From positions 28,790-92,789 of the forward strand of contig JAGPCO010000012.1 of assembly GCA_018058095.1 (NCBI GenBank): a stretch of 64,000 nucleotides of DNA. Reading direction: 5' to 3'. Below, one piece after another: positions 1 through 12,638 of this stretch. Every line of letters begins with the position of its first letter. Within the stretch, counting starts at the first letter, position 1. Both the position numbers and the translations under genes were made by a program. The stretch is from Kofleriaceae bacterium (GTDB lineage Bacteria > Myxococcota_A > Polyangia > Haliangiales > Haliangiaceae). The notes under the pieces were generated by a model. That model was not told where the DNA came from. It saw only the letters and a program-made list of their open reading frames with translations, and did no database searches.

Positions 1-198
1 TCGCCACCAGCACCAGGGCCCAGACCACCCGCACGCCGGTAAGCGTGCCACGGCCTGGGCCGGACCAGCCCGGCACACCCTGGCACCCACCAGAGCCACA
101 CCATCTCGCGTGGTTGCGACGCGAGCGCGCCAGGTTGTCAAGGTCGTGCCGGCTTGTCACACTAGGGCCATGAGCGCGGCCTCGGAGCACGACCCGCG
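1..198. other. Upstream intergenic stretch, possible edge of a leftward gene
   Basis: Nothing firm is encoded here. On the minus strand, a GTG at 34-32 opens a frame running off the window that reads MRVVWALVLVA. This could be the start of a signal peptide, but a dozen residues are too few to call a gene. On the plus strand, an ATG at 170 opens a ten-codon frame whose TGA overlaps the GTG start of the next gene; whether it is translated is unknown. Confidence 0.3.
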
Positions 199-1401
<1,203 letters not shown>

Positions 1402-1412
1402 GGGCGGGGCGC

Positions 1413-1418
1413 TAGACT
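1413..1418 (+). promoter_or_regulatory. Putative -10 (TAGACT) for a leaderless transcript
   Basis: TAGACT lies six bases before the GTG at 1425. No ribosome-binding site fits between them. Transcription started at the usual distance from a -10 would begin at or next to the start codon. No clear -35 is visible. Confidence 0.45.
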
Positions 1419-1424
1419 GCCGGG

Positions 1425-1994
1425 GTGAGCCGCCCCGCCGTCGTCACCAGGTTCGCGGCGCTGGCGTGGTTCGGCGTCGCGGCCTCGGTCGCCGCCGCCG
1501 AGCCGCTGCCGGCCGTGACCTGCGCCGAGGCGCCGCCCAACCAGGCGGCGACGCCGACGCCGCGCCCGCGCAGCCTGGACGAGGTCGACTGGTGCAACCA
1601 CGACTTCGGTGGGGTCAACCAGGACCTGCGCCGCGGCCGAGCCGAGCTGCACGAGTACGGCGAGCTCGGCGGCCTGCACGACACGTACATCACCCGCCTG
1701 CGCGCGGTGGTCCGGGGCGACCTCGACGGCGATCGTCGACCCGAGGTGGCGGTGGTGCTGTCGCAGGAGACCTGGCTGGCCAGCGGCGGATCGAACACCA
1801 GCACCGACGTGTTGGTGTTCACCTGGCGCCGCGGCAAGCCGAACCTGCTCGGTACCATCCCGGCGGGAACCCCGGTCGAGGCCGTGAGCCTGCGCCGCGG
1901 CCTGGTCGAGTTCACGTCCGGGCCGGACCACACGGTCAGCGTGCACCGGCGCGGCAAGCGCGGGTTCGTGCTGGTGCGCCGGACGACCCCGTAG
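1425..1994 (+). CDS. Secreted hypothetical protein with a DxDGD-type motif
   Basis: 189 residues starting at GTG. The N terminus is a typical signal peptide (positive MSRPAVVTR, hydrophobic core, cleavage after ASVAAA), so the product is probably periplasmic. Near residue 100 the segment GDLDGDRRPEVAVVLS resembles the calcium-binding loop of FG-GAP/VCBS propeller blades, and the rest is beta-rich. One blade-like unit is too little to claim a propeller. It ends one base before the stop of the convergent diguanylate cyclase gene. Function unknown. Confidence 0.75.
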   Translation: MSRPAVVTRFAALAWFGVAASVAAAEPLPAVTCAEAPPNQAATPTPRPRSLDEVDWCNHDFGGVNQDLRRGRAELHEYGELGGLHDTYITRLRAVVRGDLDGDRRPEVAVVLSQETWLASGGSNTSTDVLVFTWRRGKPNLLGTIPAGTPVEAVSLRRGLVEFTSGPDHTVSVHRRGKRGFVLVRRTTP

Positions 1995-2996
1995 TCAGTG
2001 GGTGGGCGCCGCCTCGGCGACCACGAAGCGGTTGCGCCCGCCCTGCTTGGCCGCGTACAGCGCGGCGTCGGCCAGCTCGAGCAGCGCCGCCGCCGAGTCG
2101 ACCCGGTGATCGGGCACGGCGGCCAGGCCCATGCTGAGCGTCACCTCGCCGGGTGCGCTCGCGCCGAGCGCGGTCGCCGCGACCAGCACGCGCAGGCGCT
2201 CACCGAGGATGGCGGCGCCGGCCAGGTTGGTGTCGGGCAACAGCAGGGCGAACTCGTCGCCGCCGAACCGGGCCACCACGTCCATCAGGCGCAGGCTGGC
2301 GCTGAGCAGGTCGGCCACCTCGCGCAGCACCCGGTCACCGGCGAGGTGGCCGTGCCGATCGTTGACCGCCTTGAAGCCGTCGAGGTCGATCAGGGCGACG
2401 GTGAGGGTGTGGCCGTAGCGCTGGGCCCGGGCCAGCTCCTCGTCGAGCCGCTCGACGAAGAAGCGGTGGCTGCGCAGCCCGGTCTTGTCGTCGGTCGCGG
2501 CCAGCTTGGCCAGGCGGTCGACCTCGCCGCGCGACGACACCAGCATGGCGTTGACGTGCTCGAGCCGCCGGTTGGCCGCCTCCAGCTCGGCCACCTGGGC
2601 GACCAGCTTGCTGCGCAGCTCGGACCGCTCGATGGCCTGGTTGGCGGCCAGCACCAGCTCCTCGCGCCGCCACGGCTTGTGCAGGAGGCCCCACACCCGG
2701 CCGCGGTTGACGGCGGCCAGCGCCAGCTCGGTCTCGGTCACCCCGGTGACCAGGATGGACGGCACGTCGGGGTGGTGCTCGGCCAGGAACTCGAGCAGCT
2801 CGAGCCCCGAGCCGCCGGGCATGGCGTGGTCGGTCAGCACCACGGCATAGCTGCGGCTGGCCAGGAGGTCACGCGCCTCGGCCAGGTTACTCGCCTCGTC
2901 GACCTCGACCCCGGGCAACGCGCCGAGCACGCGCGCCATCGCTCGCCGCGCCACCGGCTCGTCGTCGACGCAAAGGAGGCGATGCGCGCTCGACAT
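1995..2996 (-). CDS. Response regulator with diguanylate cyclase output (REC-GGDEF)
   Basis: 333 residues from the ATG at 2996; a TTG 15 bases upstream is a weaker alternative. A receiver domain fills residues 5-120, with the acidic pair in LCVDDEP, the phospho-acceptor Asp in VVLTDHAMPG, and the conserved Lys in LLHKPW. A coiled linker (about 125-165) leads to a GGDEF domain with an intact RFGGDEF active site and DGFKAVNDRHGHLAGD. The RLMD sequence five residues before GGDEF matches the RxxD product-inhibition site. It should therefore make cyclic di-GMP when phosphorylated and be feedback-inhibited. No partner kinase is nearby. Confidence 0.95.
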   Translation of the reverse strand: MSSAHRLLCVDDEPVARRAMARVLGALPGVEVDEASNLAEARDLLASRSYAVVLTDHAMPGGSGLELLEFLAEHHPDVPSILVTGVTETELALAAVNRGRVWGLLHKPWRREELVLAANQAIERSELRSKLVAQVAELEAANRRLEHVNAMLVSSRGEVDRLAKLAATDDKTGLRSHRFFVERLDEELARAQRYGHTLTVALIDLDGFKAVNDRHGHLAGDRVLREVADLLSASLRLMDVVARFGGDEFALLLPDTNLAGAAILGERLRVLVAATALGASAPGEVTLSMGLAAVPDHRVDSAAALLELADAALYAAKQGGRNRFVVAEAAPTH

Positions 2997-3165
2997 GGTC
3001 CGCGTCGACAACGCTACGAGCGCTGGCCGCAGCCGTCAACCCGCGCGAGGCCGTGCTGGTCGGGTGCGCCGATGTGGGTGCGATGAATTCGCAAGCCGAG
3101 GGTTAGTGCGCTTCGGCCTGGCGCTGCTCGCGGCCAGCGTCGAGCGGTCCGGGTGAGCCGGGTCG

Positions 3166-4107
3166 CTACAGGTCGCGCAGCGCGTCGGCCAGCGTCGGCC
3201 GCGTGAAGGTGAAGCCGAGGCGCTGCAGCGCCGCCGGCACGGCGCGCCGCCCGCCGACGAGGTACTCCCACAGGCCCGGCACGGCCAGGCGCAGGGCCAG
3301 GGTCGGCGTCGGCACCAGCGCGGGGCGGCCGACCGCGCGGCCGAACGCGCGCGCGAAGTCTCGCTGGCGCACGGTCTCGGGCGCGACCAGGTTGATGGCG
3401 CCGCGGAAGCGATCGTCGGCCACCGCCTGGGCGTAGGCGGCGACGGCGTCGTCGAGGTGGATCCACGAGAACCATTGCTTGCCCGAGCCGAGCCGGCCGC
3501 CGACGAACTTGGCGAACACGCCGCGCAGCTTGGCCACCGCGCCGCCCTCGCGCGCCAGCACCACGCCGGTGCGCATCCTCACAACGCGGACGCCGACCTC
3601 CTCGGCCTCGAGCGCCTCCGCCTCCCACAGCGCGCACACCCGCCCCAGGAACGAGTCGCCCGGCGGGTTCGACTCGTCGATCTCGTCGTCCTCGAAGCCG
3701 ACCTCGGGGTCGGCCAGCGGGTACAGATCGATGCCCGACGCGGTGACCAGCACGCGCGGGCGATGGTCGGCCGGCAGCGCGGCGATGGCGCGGACGATGG
3801 TCGCGGTCGACTCGACCCGGCTGTCGCGGATGCGTTGCTTGTACATCGTGGTCCAGCGCGCGCCGGCGATGGACTCGCCGGCCAGGTGCACCACCGCGTG
3901 CGCGCCGCCCAGCTCGGCCGTCCACGGCCCGTCGGCCTCGAGCCCGGCCTCGACGCAGCGCACCTCGGGCCCGAGCACCCGCGCGGCCCGGGCCACATCC
4001 CGGGTCAAGGCGACGACCGCGTAGCCGTCGGCCCGCAGCCGCTTGACCAGCGGCACGCCGATGAGCCCGGTCGCCCCGGTGACGACGACGGTGGCGTTGG
4101 TACCCAT
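3166..4107 (-). CDS. TIGR01777-family NAD(P)-dependent epimerase
   Basis: 313 residues. The N terminus carries the Rossmann dinucleotide motif VTGATGLIG of extended short-chain dehydrogenases. The segments HLAGESI and the Tyr/Lys-containing MYKQRIRDSR, followed by a C-terminal region like DUF1731, identify the TIGR01777/YfcH group of putative sugar-nucleotide epimerases. The substrate of this group is not established. The gene stands alone and is preceded by a -10-like hexamer six bases before the ATG. Confidence 0.9.
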   Translation of the reverse strand: MGTNATVVVTGATGLIGVPLVKRLRADGYAVVALTRDVARAARVLGPEVRCVEAGLEADGPWTAELGGAHAVVHLAGESIAGARWTTMYKQRIRDSRVESTATIVRAIAALPADHRPRVLVTASGIDLYPLADPEVGFEDDEIDESNPPGDSFLGRVCALWEAEALEAEEVGVRVVRMRTGVVLAREGGAVAKLRGVFAKFVGGRLGSGKQWFSWIHLDDAVAAYAQAVADDRFRGAINLVAPETVRQRDFARAFGRAVGRPALVPTPTLALRLAVPGLWEYLVGGRRAVPAALQRLGFTFTRPTLADALRDL

Positions 4108-4113
4108 GGCGGA

Positions 4114-4119
4114 GCCATA
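4114..4119 (-). promoter_or_regulatory. Putative -10 (TATGGC) for a leaderless transcript
   Basis: On the minus strand, TATGGC is followed by six bases and then the ATG at 4107. No Shine-Dalgarno is present. It fits the same spacing pattern seen before several other genes in this window. Confidence 0.4.
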
Positions 4120-4233
4120 CCACGCGCCGCCCGGCTGCCGACGCCCTAGCAGGCCGCTGACAAGCGCGGCGTAGCCGCGTTTGCAGCGACCTGCCCCGTG
4201 CCCGTGCCCGTGCCCGTGCCCGAGTCTGGGCGG

Positions 4234-4400
4234 TCAGTCTCCGGCCAGACGAGCCAGCATGGCGACGACCCGCTCGAGCAACGCGAGCGCGGGCGCCAGG
4301 ACGACCGCCGTGCCATCCGATAGAAGCGCTGCTTCTCATCCCGTGAGAATTCACCGGCGCCTTCGGCGATGTTGAGGTGCCGGGTGGTCGCGGCCGGCAC
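4234..4400 (-). pseudogene. Decayed C-terminal part of a four-helix-bundle (S23-type) protein
   Basis: Read leftward, one frame gives NIAEGAGEFSRDEKQRFYRM, which matches the conserved helix of the four-helix-bundle/23S rRNA-intervening-sequence protein family. About 20 codons later the match continues in another frame as LALLERVVAMLARLAGD followed by TGA (4234-4236), the usual amphipathic end of these proteins. The N-terminal half is missing and at least one frameshift separates the pieces, so no functional protein can be made. It lies between inverted CCCGTG arrays. Confidence 0.65.
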
Positions 4401-4457
4401 CGCCCGAGCGATCGGGCACGGGCACGGGCACGGGCACGGGCACGGGAGCAGGGCGAG

Positions 4458-4482
4458 AGAAACGCCGCTGCGCGGCGTTTCT
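4458..4482 (-). terminator. Strong hairpin after thiD
   Basis: A perfect 11-bp stem with a three-base loop (arm AGAAACGCCGC) lies 14 bases beyond the thiD stop. It has no long T run, so whether it terminates or only protects the 3' end is uncertain. Confidence 0.5.
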
Positions 4483-4495
4483 AAGCACCCTGCTG

Positions 4496-5269
4496 CTAGC
4501 TGATCGAGCGGCGGCCGCGGCCGACGGCGACGGGGTCGGCCAGGCGTTCCGCCACCAGCTGCTTGCCGGCCCGGACCGCCTCGAGCAAGGGCTGGCCGTG
4601 GGCCAGGCCGACGGCGATGGCGGTCGACAGCGCGCACCCGGTGCCGTGCACGGCGTCGCTGGTGGCGATCCGCGGGCCGCGCAGGTCGTGCAGCTCGCCG
4701 CCCATCGCCAGCACGTCGATCGCCTCCGGCCCGCCGAAGTGGCCGCCCTTGATCAGCGCGGCCGCGCCGATGGCGTCGGCCACCGCCCGCGCCGCCGCCC
4801 GCTGCGCGGCGTGATCGTGCAGCTCGGCCCCGAGCAGCAGCGCCGCCTCGTCGAGGTTGGGGGTGATGAGCGTCAGGTGCGGGCGCAGCGCGTCGACCGC
4901 GCGGCGCGGATCGCCGGCGTACAGCAGCGCCGGGCCACGCGTCGGCCGCAGCACCGGGTCCCACACCACCGGCGCCGCGGTCAGCGCCAGCGCCTCGCCG
5001 ACCGCCTCGGCGATGGCGGCGTCGCCCAGCATGCCGATCTTGACCGCGGCCACCTCGACGTCGCTCAGCAGCGCGCGCAGCTGGTCGCGCACCACCTCGG
5101 CCGACACCGGGTTGGCGGCGCGCGCGCCGTGGCTGTCCTGCTCGGTCAGCGCGGTCGCCACCCCGACCACGCGGGCGCCGAGCTGCTCGCCCAGCCGCAC
5201 GTCGGCCAGCAGGCCGGCGCCACCCGACGGGTCGAGCCCGGCGATGACCAGCAGGTGCGGCCGCGCCAT
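4496..5269 (-). CDS. thiD: Hydroxymethylpyrimidine/phosphomethylpyrimidine kinase
   Basis: 257 residues, normal for ThiD, a ribokinase-fold enzyme that phosphorylates HMP and then HMP phosphate in thiamine synthesis. Diagnostic segments are the substrate loop GLDPSGGAGLLADVR, VKIGMLG, DPVLRP, LITPNLDEA, ALIKGGHF and the catalytic anion-hole motif DAVHGTGCALS. No thiC, thiE or TPP riboswitch is visible; the gene starts nine bases after gcdH ends, so the two may share a transcript. Its TAG stop lies inside the CTAG end of the adjacent repeat element. Confidence 0.95.
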   Translation of the reverse strand: MARPHLLVIAGLDPSGGAGLLADVRLGEQLGARVVGVATALTEQDSHGARAANPVSAEVVRDQLRALLSDVEVAAVKIGMLGDAAIAEAVGEALALTAAPVVWDPVLRPTRGPALLYAGDPRRAVDALRPHLTLITPNLDEAALLLGAELHDHAAQRAAARAVADAIGAAALIKGGHFGGPEAIDVLAMGGELHDLRGPRIATSDAVHGTGCALSTAIAVGLAHGQPLLEAVRAGKQLVAERLADPVAVGRGRRSIS

Positions 5270-5278
5270 CGGCGTCGC

Positions 5279-6445
<1,167 letters not shown>

Positions 6446-6496
6446 GGGTGCGCTCCTGTGCGGGCCCCGAAACGGGCCCTGGCGAGATCGCAGCGG

Positions 6497-6502
6497 TATA
6501 CT
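6497..6502 (+). promoter_or_regulatory. Putative -10 (TATACT) for a leaderless transcript
   Basis: TATACT is the best -10 match in the 60-bp divergent region. It ends six bases before the GTG start at 6509, so the mRNA would start at or beside the start codon. No Shine-Dalgarno is present. Confidence 0.55.
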
Positions 6503-6508
6503 CCCCAG

Positions 6509-8665
<2,157 letters not shown>

Positions 8666-8710
8666 CGCTCGTCCCGCTGGGCGGCGCGGGCCGCCCCACT
8701 GGCCGCGTGC

Positions 8711-8716
8711 TACCTT
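8711..8716 (+). promoter_or_regulatory. Putative -10 (TACCTT) for a leaderless transcript
   Basis: TACCTT is followed by exactly six bases and the ATG at 8723. The short gap contains no Shine-Dalgarno. It follows the spacing seen at 1413 and 6497. Confidence 0.4.
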
Positions 8717-8722
8717 GTCGTC

Positions 8723-8941
8723 ATGGCCAAGCTCAGAGGCACCGTGCGGCGCAGCGATCTCGAGGGCGGGACCTGGCAGCTCGAGACCGACCAGGGCGAG
8801 CGCTACCAGCTGACCGGCAAGCTCGACGGCGCGCGCGACGGCGGCAAGGTAGAGCTCGACGGCAAGGTCGACCGCTCGGCCATGAGCTTCCAGATGACCG
8901 CGCCGATCTTCAAGGTCAACAAGCTCAAGGCGCTGCCGTAG
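8723..8941 (+). CDS. Small hypothetical protein, beta-barrel-like
   Basis: 72 residues with alternating polar/hydrophobic strands and the sequence LEGGTWQLETDQGERYQLTG, which reads like a small OB- or SH3-type barrel. It has no signal peptide or membrane segment. It is monocistronic and ends 20 bases before the convergent LysM gene. I do not recognise a named family with confidence. Confidence 0.7.
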   Translation: MAKLRGTVRRSDLEGGTWQLETDQGERYQLTGKLDGARDGGKVELDGKVDRSAMSFQMTAPIFKVNKLKALP

Positions 8942-8960
8942 CCACGCTCCGCATCTCGAC

Positions 8961-11900
8961 TTATCGCGTCGCGGCGCCGGCGCTGGCACCGAGGATCGCG
9001 TCGAAGGCCTTCTCGGCGACCTCGCTGACCGAGTTGATCAGCACCACCTCGAACCGGTCTAGCGCCTCGTCGGCCTCGGCGATCTCGCCGAGCGCCCGGA
9101 GTGGTCCGAGCATGGTGACGAAGGACGTCCGGACGGCGTGCTGCTGCATCAGGCGGCGCTTGTCCTGAGCCGACATCGCCGGGTCGCGCGCCACCGCGGC
9201 CGCGTAGCCCACGACCGCTTCGGCCGCGGCCTTGAAGCCGGCGGCCAGGGTCGCGCGCACCACGCTGGTCGACCCGGGCACGAGCTCCAGGACGCCGGCG
9301 GCGGCGCCTTGCAGCACGGCGGACGTGCCCGACGATCCGTCGACGAAGCGGGCCTCGATGGCCTTCGTCGCCGCCTCGTAGAGGGCCGAGACCCCGGCGC
9401 CGCCGGGCACGACCGTGCCAAGCGCGAGGATCAGGCTGGCGCCGTCGCGGACCACGGTGGCCGCCACCCGCGCCGCCTCGACGGCCGACAGCTTGTTGCC
9501 GTTGAGCCGCTCGAACTCGGTCCGGACCCGCAGGAAGTGCTGGTGCAAGGCGAGGCCGAGCGCCTTCGCCTCGGTCGCGTCGATCCCGGGCGCGGCCAGC
9601 GCGCGCTCCACCTCGGCGGCGTCGCGCCCGAGCTCGCCGAGCAGGCCGATCGAGAAGGCCCATCCCAGGTGTCCCACCTTCTTCCAGTCCACGATCTGGG
9701 CGCGAACGGTGGCGACGATCTGCCTGGCGCCCTCGATCCCGGCGGCCCGCGTCGCGGTCGCCGCCACGTCCGGATCGACGCCGAAGCTCTCCTCCGTCGT
9801 CACCGACGGCGTGAGCACGGTGTCGGCGCCCGGGACCTGCAGGCGCTGGCCGACGAAGACCCGGGCGGACGCCCCGAGCTGCGGGTTGAGGGTGCGGAGC
9901 TGCTGCAGCGGTACCCGGAAGCGCACGCTGATCCCGCCGAGCGTGTCGCCGGGAATGACGGTGTAGTTGCCGCCCGGGGTCGAGCCGCGCCCGGTCGCGG
10001 CGCCGGCCTGCCCGAGGTGCTGGGCCAGGTACGACCGGACCTCGGTGGTGTCCTTGCCGCGGGCGTCGACGACCTCGATGCGGGATCCGCTCGCGCCGAG
10101 GCCGCCGCTCGGCGCCGCGGTGGTGACGTTGTCGCGGTCGCGCAGGTCGTGGGTGTTGTAGCCAGAGCTGGCCGGCACCGCGACGCTGGCGCCGAAGTAG
10201 GCCCGCCCGCCGCCACCCAGCGCGGCCCCGCGCGCCGCCGCGTCGTGGGTCGCGGTCAGCGCGAACAGGCTGGCACGGCCGGTGCGCAGCGCGGCCTGCG
10301 CCGTCGCCACGGCCGGCGCCACCTCCGCGTCGTCGTCGACCACGTGTTGCAGCGCCGCCACGTCGAGGTCGTGCTGGGCCAGCGCCTCCTCGTGGCCCGG
10401 GCCGTCGACGTCGCCCCTGGCACCGGGCGAACCGACCTCGCCGCCGGGCCCGTCTGGCCCCGGAGGCAACACGCCACCGTCGTCGGCCGGGACCTCGCTC
10501 GGGCCGAGCGTGTCGGCCGCGGCCTGCCGGGCCGCCGCCCGCTCCTCCTCGATGGCGCCGCGCAGGCCGCTGATGGCCTGACCCAGCGCGAACGCCGCGG
10601 CGAAGGTCGCCGCCTCGTCCTTGCCGGTGATCGCCTTGGTCCAGGCGTCGAGCTTGCTGGTCAGCTCGGCCGCGGCCGCGACTCGCTTGCCGTGGTGGAA
10701 CTCGGTCACCAGCTCCCCGACCGCGGCCACCGCGCCGGCGTAGTCGGGACGCGGCCGGCGGCTGGCCGCGGTCAGAGCCGTCGCGGCCAGGCTCACCACG
10801 CGACCCGCCTGCTGGACCCGCGTCAGCAGCGCGTCGCGGCCGCCGTCGGCGCCAGCCTCGCCTTCGTGCTGGTAGCGGGCCAGCTGGATCGCCTCGGCCA
10901 GCCCGAGCGCGGCGTCGACCAGCGCGCCCGGGTCGGAGCCACGGTTGGCCCACGCCGCCTTGACCCGGTTGGCGCTGCCGACGATCCGGGCCGCGTCCTC
11001 GAGGCGCCCGCCGCCCCGGAGCTCGCCGGCGATACCCAGCGCGGCCTCGGCCACCGCGCCGTAGTCGGGCGGCTGGTCGCCCAGCGCGCGTTGCCCGGCG
11101 CCGACGAAGCGGGTGATGCTGGTGGCCCGGGCCAGCTGCTTGCCGGTCTTGCCCTGGCCGCCGGTGGCCGCGGTCGCCGCCGCCAGCACGCCGCCGATGG
11201 CCGCGATCGGATCGCCGGCCTTGATGCCGGCCACCACCCGCTGTCCCCCGGCGACCACCCCGCTCCAGGTGGTCAGCCGCTCCTCCCACCGCTTCATCGT
11301 CTGCGCGAACTTGCCCGCCCCGGTGGCGGCCGCGCCGGCGAACGCCGCCGCGCCGGAGGCCAGCGCGCCGAGCAGCGACCCGGCGTTCTTGGCCTTGGCC
11401 GCGGCCATCGCCGCCTGCGCCGCCTGCGCCACCTTCTGCGCCTTGCCGGCGATCTCGCCGACCTTGCGGAAGGCGCTGGCCGCGCCGGACATGCCCTTGG
11501 CGAAGGCGGCGGCACCGACCAGCGCACCGGCCACGCCGATGGCCGCGCCCAGCCAGTTGCCGGTGCGGATCGCGTTGACCGCCTGCATGACCGACAGCGC
11601 GATCAGCGACGCGCCGCCGGTGATCGGGGCGATGACCCCGAGCACGATCGGCAGCGCGGCCTTGACCCAGCCGAACATGCGCGACAGCAGCCCGCCCTGC
11701 TTCTTGACGTCGAACTCGGGGTTGCCCTCGGCGTCGCAGCGGACGCCGATCTCCCACGACTTGCCGCGCAGGCCGCCGCTGATCTTGATCTTGACCTTGT
11801 GCGTGCCCGGCACGTGCGCCACCCGCATGACGTCGTCGAACAGGCGCGCGGCCCGGGCCGGCCCGGCCTTGACCAGGTCGGCCCGGTCGACGCCCAGGTC

Positions 11901-12638
11901 GACCAGGAAGTCGAGCTTGCGATCCTCCGACAGCCCGGCCAGCTCGGCCTCGTCCATGCCGAGGATCCTGGTCTTGCGCTGCTGCCGGACCAGGTTGCCC
12001 TCGATCAGCCCGTCGAGCTCGCCGTCCTTGACCTTCTTGAGCTGCTTGGCGTCGAGCCCCATCTCGGCCAGGGTGGCGCGCTTGTCGGTCGGGCTCATCG
12101 TCCGCAGCTGCTCGAGCATGCAGGCGTGCTGCTCGGCGTCGTGCCGCTCGCCGGCGGCCTGGACCTCGGCCTTGTACGCGGCCGACTCGGCCTCGGCGCC
12201 GGCCATCGCCGCCTGCGCGTCGCCCTGCGCCGCGGCGATGGACCCGGCCAGCTCGGGCGAGGCCACCCCCTCGCCGCCGCTCACGGGGACCGCCTCGACC
12301 GGCCCGACCGGCTCGGCCGCCTGCGCCGTCAGCGCCGGGCCGACGCCGGCGATCTCCTGCTTGGGCCCCTCGAGATCCCGGGCCGGGACCTCCGGTGCGA
12401 CGTCGTCCGGCTCCTCGACGCTGGCGCCGACCCGGTCGGCCTGGAGGTCTCCCAGCTCCTCCTCCTCGGTCGACGTCGGCTCGGCCGCCGCGCCGGCCGC
12501 GCGCTCGGACCGGACCCGCTCGGCGTACGCGGCCTGGTCGGCGTTGCTGCCGCCGCCGTCGACGGGGGCGCCGCCGCCACCGCCGCCGCCGCGGGTGTCC
12601 CGCGCCTCCTCGACCGCGGCCGTGCGCGCCTCCCTCAT
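8961..12638 (-). CDS. Large LysM-containing protein coupled to the AAA+ ATPase
   Basis: 1225 residues. The N-terminal 200 are acidic, Gly/Ala-rich and probably disordered. Residues 250-320 contain helical KATLAEMGLDAKQLKKVKDG and LSEDRKLDFLVDLGV units. Residues 320-600 are an Ala/Gly-rich hydrophobic helical tract (IVLGVIAPITGGASLIALSV and following). A LysM domain lies near 890-937 (YTVIPGDTLGGISVRFRVP, LNPQLG, VFVGQRLQVPG), followed by about 290 helical residues. No signal peptide. The ATG overlaps the stop of the upstream AAA+ gene by four bases. LysM proteins at contractile injection loci join baseplate or spike parts; this could be a structural, tape-measure-like or effector protein. Which one is not decidable here. 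Confidence 0.7.
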   Translation of the reverse strand: MREARTAAVEEARDTRGGGGGGGAPVDGGGSNADQAAYAERVRSERAAGAAAEPTSTEEEELGDLQADRVGASVEEPDDVAPEVPARDLEGPKQEIAGVGPALTAQAAEPVGPVEAVPVSGGEGVASPELAGSIAAAQGDAQAAMAGAEAESAAYKAEVQAAGERHDAEQHACMLEQLRTMSPTDKRATLAEMGLDAKQLKKVKDGELDGLIEGNLVRQQRKTRILGMDEAELAGLSEDRKLDFLVDLGVDRADLVKAGPARAARLFDDVMRVAHVPGTHKVKIKISGGLRGKSWEIGVRCDAEGNPEFDVKKQGGLLSRMFGWVKAALPIVLGVIAPITGGASLIALSVMQAVNAIRTGNWLGAAIGVAGALVGAAAFAKGMSGAASAFRKVGEIAGKAQKVAQAAQAAMAAAKAKNAGSLLGALASGAAAFAGAAATGAGKFAQTMKRWEERLTTWSGVVAGGQRVVAGIKAGDPIAAIGGVLAAATAATGGQGKTGKQLARATSITRFVGAGQRALGDQPPDYGAVAEAALGIAGELRGGGRLEDAARIVGSANRVKAAWANRGSDPGALVDAALGLAEAIQLARYQHEGEAGADGGRDALLTRVQQAGRVVSLAATALTAASRRPRPDYAGAVAAVGELVTEFHHGKRVAAAAELTSKLDAWTKAITGKDEAATFAAAFALGQAISGLRGAIEEERAAARQAAADTLGPSEVPADDGGVLPPGPDGPGGEVGSPGARGDVDGPGHEEALAQHDLDVAALQHVVDDDAEVAPAVATAQAALRTGRASLFALTATHDAAARGAALGGGGRAYFGASVAVPASSGYNTHDLRDRDNVTTAAPSGGLGASGSRIEVVDARGKDTTEVRSYLAQHLGQAGAATGRGSTPGGNYTVIPGDTLGGISVRFRVPLQQLRTLNPQLGASARVFVGQRLQVPGADTVLTPSVTTEESFGVDPDVAATATRAAGIEGARQIVATVRAQIVDWKKVGHLGWAFSIGLLGELGRDAAEVERALAAPGIDATEAKALGLALHQHFLRVRTEFERLNGNKLSAVEAARVAATVVRDGASLILALGTVVPGGAGVSALYEAATKAIEARFVDGSSGTSAVLQGAAAGVLELVPGSTSVVRATLAAGFKAAAEAVVGYAAAVARDPAMSAQDKRRLMQQHAVRTSFVTMLGPLRALGEIAEADEALDRFEVVLINSVSEVAEKAFDAILGASAGAATR

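Larger units (their letters stand above)
4146..4499. repeat. CTAG-bounded element with inverted (CCCGTG)n arrays
   Basis: A 354-bp segment runs from CTAG at 4146 to CTAG at 4496, with TAGCAGG- and TAGCAG-type sequences facing outward at the two ends. Inside, four perfect CCCGTG hexamers (4195-4218) face five inverted copies (4417-4446), and the relic of a four-helix-bundle gene lies between them. The right-hand TAG is also the stop codon of thiD. Related arrays or ends recur near 44.1 kb and 55.2 kb, so this looks like a dispersed repeat rather than a unique intergenic spacer. Confidence 0.75.

Noticed and set aside
1..198. Sigma-54 promoter upstream of the sigma-54 activator (TGGCAC near 80)
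   Set aside because: The required GC element at the -12 distance is absent.
4234..4400. Four-helix-bundle relic as the Avd gene of a diversity-generating retroelement
   Set aside because: No reverse transcriptase, template repeat or variable repeat is visible, and the gene is broken.
4496..4700. TPP riboswitch for thiD
   Set aside because: The region upstream of thiD is the end of gcdH with a nine-base gap; no thi-box motif is present.
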